The translations under genes were made by a program, and so were the position numbers. Shown here piece after piece: positions 35,044 through 40,516 of a stretch of 40,516 bases of DNA (the first letter of the stretch is position 1; every line of letters begins with the position of its first letter). Under the pieces are notes generated by a model. The model saw only the letters and a list, made by a program, of their open reading frames with translations, was not told where the DNA came from and searched no databases. The stretch comes from Burkholderiales bacterium (GTDB lineage: Bacteria; Pseudomonadota; Gammaproteobacteria; Burkholderiales; Burkholderiaceae_C), in assembly GCA_025363275.1 (NCBI GenBank), contig JANYEE010000242.1, forward strand, positions 1 through 40,516, written 5' to 3'.

Positions 35044-35301
35044 TTACAGGCGTTTGACGCCCGTCACGTAGCCGATCAAAAGACCGTCTGCGTAGACGGC
35101 CCCTTCTGGAGCGCCCGCTTCGGCATAGAACTCTAGGTGGCCGATCTCCAGATCGCTGACCTTTTTGGATGCCGCGATGCGCCGTGCCAGGCGGCTCAGC
35201 ATCCGGCTGGCGCCGCGCAAAACGGCGGCTATTGCATGGCGCAACCGGTGCTCTAAGGCGTGTTCCGCTGGGTGATAGCTCCAAGGCAAACTTTTTATCA
35301 T
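35044..35301 (-). CDS. Small conserved-looking protein of unknown function
   Basis: This is an 85-residue protein that I do not recognise. It starts with MIKSLPWSYHPAEHALEHRL, carries a basic helical stretch (LRGASRMLSRLARRIAASKKV) and ends with a beta-like LEFYAEAGAPEGAVYADGLLIGYVTGVKRL region, here quoted only as residues about 56-85. The start is well supported by AAGGAG 8 nt upstream. No membrane segment or signal peptide is seen. Neighbours are DUF1841 and, across a 299-bp gap, an HTH protein; no function can be inferred from them. Confidence 0.65.
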   Translation of the reverse strand: MIKSLPWSYHPAEHALEHRLRHAIAAVLRGASRMLSRLARRIAASKKVSDLEIGHLEFYAEAGAPEGAVYADGLLIGYVTGVKRL

Positions 35302-35600
35302 GATAATTTCTCCTTGCCCCAGCCGGAGGATTGCTCAACTTCGGGGGCGTATTGGGTAGTGGTTGATTTCAGTCATTCGTAACAAAGCAATTGCCAGGAT
35401 GCAGATGGGCACCCGGCTGCATTCGCAGCCCCAGGCGGGGTGCCATCAAGAAAGGGCGACTGCTGTTGCCAGTGCCGGCCGGTGGTTGGTGTGGAGTGCG
35501 TCGCTTACGGCTCAGAGCGCGGGGCCAGAGCGGAAACTTGCCTCTATGATAAACAAAATATTATCTTGAGCAATAGCCCATGACAAAAAAGTCGTCGGTG
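35302..35600. other. 299-bp intergenic region with a stable hairpin
   Basis: I see no supportable gene here. A compound hairpin occupies 35408-35444: outer stem GGCACCC/GGGTGCC, inner stem GGCTGC/GCAGCC around an ATTC tetraloop, with a 7-nt bulge, and GAT/ATC can extend the outer stem. No T-tract follows, so it is not a simple terminator. An AT-rich GATAA...TTATC stretch lies near 35549-35566 and could hold a promoter for either flank. Confidence 0.5.
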
Positions 35601-36185
35601 TTATTTCTTTTGTTTCAGCGGCGCAACATGTACTTGGCTGCGCAGCCACAGGGCATGGGCCTCGTCTGGCACTGCCTGCTTGGCACCGGCAGCGATTTTT
35701 CCCACTGAAGGGGAGGGTATTTTTGACTTCGGTGCAGGCGCGGCGGCGGCGGGTGTGAGTACCTCCCCCAGCAAGTCCAGCAGCCGGGTACGCGCCCGCT
35801 GGGGGTGGCGGCGGTAGTAGGTCAGCACCAGACCGACGATAAAGCGTTCATCATCATCCTGGGGACCTGGGCTGTCTGCGCTGGCGGGTGTTACTACCAA
35901 AGTGGACAAAGCCGAGGTGGTGGCGTTGTGGATCTGGTCCATCCAGCCGTTAGGCTTGTGACAGAGCTGCTCAAACTGGCGCGCCAGGCGTTCGCCAATC
36001 TGGCGCGAGCGGCCCTTGATCTGGCTCCAGTAGCTGGGCTGCAACTGCAGCTTTTGGGCAAAACGCCCCTCTAAACCGCGCAATGTGGCGGCGTCGGGGT
36101 ACTTGACGGTGTTGTTGACAAATTCATCGAATAGCGCCGTCGCGTTTTGGAAGCGAATCTGGGCAAGGTCTGGCGTACTGAGCAT
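35601..36185 (-). CDS. XRE-like helix-turn-helix protein
   Basis: This 194-residue protein has an N-terminal helical region resembling a Cro/C1 (XRE) DNA-binding domain: LEGRFAQKLQLQPSYWSQIKG followed by SRQIGERLARQFEQ and GWMDQIH (about residues 38-83), a degenerate match to the usual phage-repressor-type pattern. The middle (DDDERFIVGLVLTYYRRHPQRARTRLLDLLGEVL) is helical. A Pro/Ala/Lys-rich C-terminus follows. It is probably a transcriptional regulator, but no operator can be seen and its target is unknown. It is preceded on the same strand by a pyruvyl-transferase-like gene, 97 bp upstream. Confidence 0.6.
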   Translation of the reverse strand: MLSTPDLAQIRFQNATALFDEFVNNTVKYPDAATLRGLEGRFAQKLQLQPSYWSQIKGRSRQIGERLARQFEQLCHKPNGWMDQIHNATTSALSTLVVTPASADSPGPQDDDERFIVGLVLTYYRRHPQRARTRLLDLLGEVLTPAAAAPAPKSKIPSPSVGKIAAGAKQAVPDEAHALWLRSQVHVAPLKQKK

Positions 36186-36282
36186 GCCCGGATGATAAAC
36201 CCGCCTTTACCAGCAGATGGCATTGCGGGATTGGCGTGTGGAACGTATGGGGTGTACTGAAGAGTTGAACTTAGGGGGTAAC

Positions 36283-37197
36283 TTAGGGGGTAAATTCGAG
36301 ACGGTAGTCGTTGGCAAAAATTCGGCAAGCCTCCTGCATGCGCCCGCGCTGGCGTGCCAGCGCAGCCTCGGAGCTACAGGCAAAGTGCTGATCTTGGCTG
36401 GCAAAATCCTTCAGACTTTGGGCCATAGCGATCACGTCCACCGCCGTGGCCGGTGCCACCGGGCGTAGCGCGGGGCGGCGTGAACTTTCCTTGTAATGCA
36501 ACCAGCGTGCAGCGTGGTTGGCCAATGCTTTGGTGCGTGAAATGCGGCGAACTAGGGGACGGTCCGCCACCAGCGGCTCAAACGGTCGGTCGATCGTGGC
36601 CATCCAGTCCTTCCATTTGAATTCGTTGAAGCGATGCGCCAGGATGCAGGGCGACCACGGCACGCCCAGTGCATCGGCGCAAATGCCACCATGTAAGGAC
36701 TCCGCAAGCACGCGGGAGCAACCGCGCAGCGCGTCAATGACGTGACTGGGTGACTGCCGTGGATTGATGATCACCATATCGGCCATGGCGCCCACCTTTT
36801 GCCAGTCAAAACTGTCCCACGTGCGGTAGTGGGGTATCAGGCCAATCGGCCCCGGCTGCGCGCGCACGCGGCGCTTTTGCAGCTCAGGCCACAGCAGGGC
36901 GGAATCGCCCAGGGCGCGCTCGGCGGGTAGGCCAAATGCCTGGGCCGTCAGCGGGCCGCGAACCCAGCGGAACTCCCAACGGGTGTCACGCTTGGCGCAG
37001 GCATGTTCTCCAAGGCCAGAACCCAGCACAATCTTTTTGGTCACCGCACCGTGGTACCCATCGAGCAAGGTTCCTATGCCAAATACGGTGAATTCGGCAG
37101 TAAGGCGGTGAAAGTCGGGAAACAGGCGCGGCCACAACAGCGTGTTGAGGTCATCACCAAAATTTCCACCATCGATGGGGCAGTATTTGATTGGCAT
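36283..37197 (-). CDS. Polysaccharide pyruvyl transferase family protein
   Basis: This 304-residue protein resembles the ExoV/polysaccharide pyruvyl transferase family, which adds ketal-linked pyruvate to exopolysaccharide sugars. The N-terminus YCPIDGGNFGDDLNTLLWPRLFPDF and VFGIGTLLD match the family start; the middle has IGLIPHYRTWDSF, and the C-terminal SLHGGICADALGVPWSPCI contains the conserved SLHG-D-A pattern. No signal peptide is visible. It is not within a visible polysaccharide cluster, so its acceptor is unknown. The region to the next plus-strand gene is 188 bp and includes a candidate short frame. Confidence 0.75.
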   Translation of the reverse strand: MPIKYCPIDGGNFGDDLNTLLWPRLFPDFHRLTAEFTVFGIGTLLDGYHGAVTKKIVLGSGLGEHACAKRDTRWEFRWVRGPLTAQAFGLPAERALGDSALLWPELQKRRVRAQPGPIGLIPHYRTWDSFDWQKVGAMADMVIINPRQSPSHVIDALRGCSRVLAESLHGGICADALGVPWSPCILAHRFNEFKWKDWMATIDRPFEPLVADRPLVRRISRTKALANHAARWLHYKESSRRPALRPVAPATAVDVIAMAQSLKDFASQDQHFACSSEAALARQRGRMQEACRIFANDYRLEFTP

Positions 37198-37308
37198 AGA
37201 CGCAGTGTCAAATCCATGCAGGTCTGCGCGGTGTATGCCTGGTTAATCCTAGGTAAAGAAGGAAACCAAATAGGCTTATTGCTATCAGATTGGTCAATTC
37301 CGGGCATC

Positions 37309-37389
37309 ATGAATACACGCTCAACTCAACGTCCGATGCCCGAGTACTTTGAGCACAAGATGCGCGAGAACTACAGGAGAAAAGCATGA
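37309..37389 (+). CDS. Possible 26-residue leader-type small ORF
   Basis: A short frame of 26 codons (starting MNTRSTQRPMPEYFEHKMRE and ending RRKA) has its TGA overlapping the ATG of the next gene in an ATGA arrangement, as that gene does with its successor. The product is hydrophilic with no recognisable domain. No clear ribosome binding site precedes it, and its frame is open further upstream, so it may be a chance frame rather than a gene. Confidence 0.3.
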   Translation: MNTRSTQRPMPEYFEHKMRENYRRKA

Positions 37390-37844
37390 AACTCAAGTCG
37401 ATATTGCTTGGCCCGGCGATGGCCCTGTGTGTCGCGGCACCGTGTCTCACGTGGGCCGCTGGTCCGGGCTATGGGCACGGATGGCGCGGTGACATCCGCC
37501 AGTTTGAACGCCACGACGCCTACCGCTGGCGTGCCGGCAATTGGCTCCACGGACCCCATGCCGGGCGCGTGGGGTGGTGGTGGGTGGCTGGGGGTGCTTG
37601 GTATTGGTACCCGCGGCCCATTTACCCTTACCCGGATCCGTATTTGCCACCCGTAATCGTGGTGGAGCAACCTGCGCCGGTGGTGGTGCCAGCGGCTCCC
37701 ACCGCACCACCCCAGCCTGCCGCGCCTGCGGTTTGGTACTTTTGTGAAGCGGCAAATGGCTATTACCCGTATGTGTCGGCTTGCCCGACAGGCTGGAAAA
37801 CCGTGCCGGCTGCACCTGCGCCTAACGCGCCGACTACACCATGA
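37386..37844 (+). CDS. Secreted Trp/Pro-rich protein of unknown function
   Basis: This 152-residue protein has a signal peptide (1-24, ending TWA) and a mature chain rich in Trp, Tyr, Pro and Gly: HDAYRWRAGNWLHGPHAGRVGWWWVAGG near residue 45, a PPVIVVEQPAPVVVP linker, and a C-terminal WYFC...YYPYVSACPTGWKTVP module with two cysteines that could form a disulfide. It is probably periplasmic or outer-membrane associated; no enzyme motif is seen. GGAG lies 6 nt upstream of the ATG, which overlaps the small upstream frame. Its stop overlaps the following gene start (ATGA), so the pair are coupled and probably work together. Confidence 0.7.
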   Translation: MKLKSILLGPAMALCVAAPCLTWAAGPGYGHGWRGDIRQFERHDAYRWRAGNWLHGPHAGRVGWWWVAGGAWYWYPRPIYPYPDPYLPPVIVVEQPAPVVVPAAPTAPPQPAAPAVWYFCEAANGYYPYVSACPTGWKTVPAAPAPNAPTTP

Positions 37845-38395
37845 AAGTCGCACCACAACGTGGCTTGGGTCTGGCAGTAGCAGTCATCGCGTTGCTGGCG
37901 GCCATGCCCGCCCAAGCTATCGATGGCCCCCGGGTGGTAATGGTGCCCCCAGCGGGTAAGCCTCCGGATTTGTTTGCTGCAGAGGCCGATTTTTGCCGCA
38001 GCGAAGCCGACAGCGTGACCAGTACCGAACCGCAGGGCCCCACCATCTTGTCATCGGCCGTGGTGGGTACGGTGCTGGGTGCTGCGGTAGGTTCGGTGTT
38101 AAGCAGCAGCCGCTATGACCGCACGGCCGCTGGAGCCGTTACTGGTTTGATCGTGGGCACCGCATCTGGTGTGAATCGCAGTGCCGTGAATGAGGCGCTC
38201 CAGCAGCAGCGTTATGACGCCGCCTACGCGCAGTGCATGCTGGCTAAGGGCAATCTGTCGCCCCGGTTTGCCTACCGTCCAGCGGCCTCTGCTACTTACG
38301 CGGCTGCGCCGCCACCTCCGCCCATGCGGTCTGCTTCGCCGCCGCCCAATACCCCCCCGCCACCAGCATTGCCCATATCGGCGCCAGGGCGGTGA
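37841..38395 (+). CDS. Secreted glycine-zipper-type protein of unknown function
   Basis: This 184-residue protein has a signal peptide (1-26, ending AQA) and, in the middle, two glycine-rich hydrophobic segments, SSAVVGTVLGAAVGSVLSS and AAGAVTGLIVGTASGV (about 67-110), resembling glycine-zipper proteins that insert into or line membranes. Two cysteines flank them (about 52 and 131). The C-terminus is strongly Pro-rich (PPPPPMRS...PPPNTPPPPALP) and overlaps, on the opposite strand, the Gly-rich C-terminus of the Kef antiporter for 100 bp. Its start overlaps the upstream gene stop by 4 bp. Function unknown. Confidence 0.7.
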   Translation: MKVAPQRGLGLAVAVIALLAAMPAQAIDGPRVVMVPPAGKPPDLFAAEADFCRSEADSVTSTEPQGPTILSSAVVGTVLGAAVGSVLSSSRYDRTAAGAVTGLIVGTASGVNRSAVNEALQQQRYDAAYAQCMLAKGNLSPRFAYRPAASATYAAAPPPPPMRSASPPPNTPPPPALPISAPGR

Positions 38396-40224
38396 TTCAG
38401 GGGTGCATGGGGCGTGGCGGACTGGGCCAGCTCCTGGCGCTCGCGGGCCATTTGTTCTTCAAACTGCTGGCGTCCTTGTTTCACGACGGACACCAGTTTG
38501 GAGCTGTCTTTGTAGTGCGGGTGTAGAGCCTCAAACAGTTCCAAATTGTGCTGGCGGAATTTCGCCACCGTTTGCAAGGACACTTCGGGAGAGTCGCCCA
38601 GCAGTTCCAGTACGCTGCGGGCGCTGGCCAAGCTGGATTCGAACATCTCGCGCTGTACCAGCATCACGCCGCGGTCTCGCAGTTGGTTCCAGTGGGTGAC
38701 ATCCCGTGCGCGGGCCACCAGAGCCAAGTCTGGGTAGTGCTCCCGGGCCAGGTCCACCACTTTCAGGCTCTGTTCCACGTTGTCCACGGCCACCACCAGC
38801 AGTTTGGCTTTGGCAATCCCTGCAGTGCGCAGCAGGTCCAGCCGGGTGGCGTCGCCGTAAAACACCCGGTAACCAAAGCGGCGGGCAGATTCAATCATCT
38901 CCGCATCGTGGTCTAGCACCGTGCAGTTGTAGCCCTGGGCAATCAGCACGCGGGCGATGATTTGCCCGTAGCGGCCCATGCCGGCAATGATGACCGGGGC
39001 GTCTTGCTGCTCCGAAATTTCTTCCAGTACCGGCACACCGCAATGGGCGTAGCGCGGCAGCAACCAGCGGTCCATCGCCACCAGAATCAGCGGACTCAAC
39101 AGCATGGAAATAGCCACCGAACCCACCAACAAAGACGCGGTCTGGCCAGAGAAAACGTGGGCACCTGCCGCGGCCTGAAACACCACAAAGGCGAATTCAC
39201 CCCCCTGGGCCAGCAGCAGCGTGAAGACCGGTCGCTCTTGAAAGGGCAGGCCGATGTAACGCCCGATGCCGTAAATGACGGCGGCTTTCACCGCCAGAAA
39301 TCCGACTACGATGGCCAGCATTTGCAGCGGGAATTCGGCCAGCACGCCAAAGTCAATGCCCATGCCCACGGCGATGAAAAACAGGCCTAGCAGCAGGCCC
39401 TTGAAAGGTTCGATATTGGTTTCCAGCTCGCGGCGGTATTCGCTCTCGGCTAACAGCACGCCAGCTAAAAACGCCCCCAAAGCCATCGATAGACCCACCA
39501 ACTGCATCAGCCCCGCAATGCCGACGACCAGTAGTAATGACGCTGCTGTAAAGATTTCGGGCGCGCGGCTACGTGCAATAAAGCGGAACACCGGTCGAAT
39601 GGCAATGCGCCCGCCGAGCACGATGCCGCCGATGACTGCTATTATTTTGATAGCTTCCCAGGCAGGATTCACCTGGGCCATGGCACCATTTGGCTCCAAA
39701 GTCTGGCCTAAAAGGGGTAGCAGGGCCAAAATCGGGATGGCAGCAATGTCCTGGAACAGCAGGATCGAAAACCCGGCCTGGCCGCTGCCTGTGCGCATCA
39801 GATTGCGCTCATTCATCACCTGTAGCGCAATGGCCGTGCTAGACAACGCGAGCCCCATGCCCGCCACCAGCGCCACGCGCCAAGGCGCGCCCGCCACCAG
39901 GGCCAAGGCAAAAATCGCCGCAGTACAGCCCAACACCTGGGCGCTGCCCCAGCCAAATATCGGCCTGCGCAGGCTCCACAAGCGTTTGGGTTCGAGCTCA
40001 AGGCCCACCAGAAACAACATCAGCACCACACCAAACTCGGCAAAGTGCAGAATGTCTTCCACATTGGTCACCAGGCCCAGACCCCACGGGCCAATAGCCA
40101 TGCCCGCCGCCAAATAGCCAATGATGGAGCCCAAGCCAAGCGCCTGGCTTAGCGGTACGGCCACCACCGCAGCGCTCAGGTAAATGAAGGTGTTGATGAG
40201 CCAAGTAGGGGCATGTGTTTCCAT
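38296..40224 (-). CDS. Kef-type (CPA2) monovalent cation:proton antiporter
   Basis: This is a potassium/proton antiporter of the KefB/KefC type: a membrane transporter with 12 or so transmembrane helices (residues about 10-380) and a cytosolic TrkA-N domain that binds nucleotide. Typical motifs are LGSIIGYLAAGMAIGPWGLGL, FLVGLELEPKRLW, the ALSSTAIALQ helix and the nucleotide-binding IIAGMGRYGQIIARVL (about 408-423). The 642-residue length is above the 600-620 of relatives because of a Gly-rich tail (MGNAGGGGVLGGGEAD...) that lies antisense to the neighbouring gene. Residues 176-196 (LEPNGAMAQVNPAWEAIKIIA) are encoded by a 64-bp dispersed repeat. Whether it is Kef-like in regulation (glutathione) is not visible. 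Confidence 0.93.
   Translation of the reverse strand: METHAPTWLINTFIYLSAAVVAVPLSQALGLGSIIGYLAAGMAIGPWGLGLVTNVEDILHFAEFGVVLMLFLVGLELEPKRLWSLRRPIFGWGSAQVLGCTAAIFALALVAGAPWRVALVAGMGLALSSTAIALQVMNERNLMRTGSGQAGFSILLFQDIAAIPILALLPLLGQTLEPNGAMAQVNPAWEAIKIIAVIGGIVLGGRIAIRPVFRFIARSRAPEIFTAASLLLVVGIAGLMQLVGLSMALGAFLAGVLLAESEYRRELETNIEPFKGLLLGLFFIAVGMGIDFGVLAEFPLQMLAIVVGFLAVKAAVIYGIGRYIGLPFQERPVFTLLLAQGGEFAFVVFQAAAGAHVFSGQTASLLVGSVAISMLLSPLILVAMDRWLLPRYAHCGVPVLEEISEQQDAPVIIAGMGRYGQIIARVLIAQGYNCTVLDHDAEMIESARRFGYRVFYGDATRLDLLRTAGIAKAKLLVVAVDNVEQSLKVVDLAREHYPDLALVARARDVTHWNQLRDRGVMLVQREMFESSLASARSVLELLGDSPEVSLQTVAKFRQHNLELFEALHPHYKDSSKLVSVVKQGRQQFEEQMARERQELAQSATPHAPLNHRPGADMGNAGGGGVLGGGEADRMGGGGGAAA
39637..39700 (+). 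repeat. 64-bp dispersed repeat, copy 4 (inside the Kef gene)
   Basis: This copy of the repeat, in the TGCTAT to CCAAA orientation on the plus strand, is read on the minus strand as part of the antiporter gene. It keeps the frame open and encodes 21 residues. It has the stem arms CCAGG/CCTGG around CAGGATTCA, and the invariant ACCTGGGC. Confidence 0.75.
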
Positions 40225-40321
40225 AGCGCTAACATAGCATCACTTTAATGAAGGGTGTTCTTGGGGCAGACCGCGGGCTGCGCCGCAGACGCGTCCTGTC
40301 ATCAACAAGGGAGGAAAGCGT

Positions 40322-40516
40322 ATGCCAGTGGTGGTTGTAGCAAATCCAAAAGGTGGCGCCGGCAAGTCGACGCTAGCGACCCATATTGCGGGCTATTTCG
40401 CCGCACGCGGCCACGCGGTGATGCTGGGCGATGCCGACCGCCAGCAGTCTTCTGCGCTGTGGCTGAGTCTGCGCCCCGCCGCTGCCCGCAAAATCACCAC
40501 CTGGGACATTGGTAAC
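40322..40516 (+). CDS. ParA-like ATPase (partial, runs off the window)
   Basis: The first 65 residues match the start of a ParA/MinD-type P-loop ATPase, which partitions plasmids, chromosomes or protein clusters. The deviant Walker A KGGAGKST (residues 10-17) and the D-ADRQQSSALWLS motif are clear. GGGAGG lies 7 nt before the ATG. It is incomplete: it continues past 40516. Whether it belongs to a par operon or is a stand-alone protein-positioning ATPase cannot be told. Confidence 0.85.
   Translation, partial: MPVVVVANPKGGAGKSTLATHIAGYFAARGHAVMLGDADRQQSSALWLSLRPAAARKITTWDIGN

Noticed and set aside
37255-37290. CCAAATAGGC...GCTAT resembling a fragment of the 64-bp repeat
   Set aside because: The two short matches are too close together compared with the full repeat and lack ACCTGGGC, so similarity is probably by chance.
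39275-40117. A 280-codon plus-strand frame inside the antiporter gene
   Set aside because: It is antisense to transmembrane helices of the antiporter and has low-complexity Ser/Pro/Ala composition without a known domain.
1-40516. CRISPR arrays, insertion sequences, prophage or toxin-antitoxin modules
   Set aside because: No regularly spaced direct repeats, transposase, integrase or recognisable toxin/antitoxin pair was found; gene content is mostly housekeeping.

Overview
The window looks like chromosomal DNA of a betaproteobacterium of the order Burkholderiales, most likely family Comamonadaceae (Rhodoferax-like). This is inferred from gene content and order (dusB-fis-purH, rubredoxin-pilG-pilH-pilI-pilJ-chpA, yqgE-ruvX-pyrR-pyrB-pyrX, hemL beside a ThiD-like kinase, cytochrome c4 beside a MoxR/VWA pair) and from two kinds of dispersed intergenic repeat. 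No database search was possible. I see no insertion sequence, prophage, integrase or CRISPR array.

Layout. 1-5.5 kb (minus strand): M61 peptidase, dsbC, a UbiH-type hydroxylase and a 7TM receptor with a degenerate GGDEF domain. 5.6-11.7 kb: ychF, a YqaA-type membrane protein (minus), the dusB-fis operon, purH, an unknown small protein (minus) and gmhA. 11.8-14.0 kb (minus): hemL and a ThiD-like kinase. 14.1-23.8 kb (plus): a short rubredoxin gene, then a Pil-Chp chemosensory cluster for type IV pili (pilG, pilH, pilI, pilJ and a 1931-residue ChpA). 23.8-25.3 kb (minus): photolyase. 25.3-29.9 kb (plus): yqgE, ruvX, pyrR, pyrB, a metal-ligand-less dihydroorotase paralogue (pyrX) and plsC. 30-33.7 kb (minus): a ComEA-like protein, tRNA-Arg(CCU), and a tight four-gene unit of MoxR ATPase, small membrane protein, GNAT acetyltransferase and VWA protein. 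33.8-40.5 kb: cytochrome c4, DUF1841, two poorly characterised genes, a pyruvyl-transferase-like protein, two coupled secreted proteins, a Kef-type antiporter and the start of a ParA-like ATPase.

How the genes work together. PilJ (receptor), PilI (adaptor), ChpA (kinase) and PilG/PilH (response regulators) form one signalling pathway controlling twitching motility. PyrR, PyrB and PyrX belong to pyrimidine synthesis; PyrX probably acts as a structural partner of aspartate transcarbamoylase. The MoxR and VWA proteins form a chaperone-type pair, here with two extra genes between them.

Most notable non-genic signal: four copies of a 64-bp repeat that align without gaps and all contain ACCTGGGC at the same place. 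One forms half of the ychF terminator, one contains the hemL stop codon, one lies between plsC and comEA, and one sits in frame inside the Kef antiporter gene, encoding 21 residues of the protein. Other points worth a second look are a slippery A6 tract at the end of comEA followed by an open +1 frame, a 100-bp antisense overlap of two coding tails, and a GC-rich repeat inside the pyr operon.
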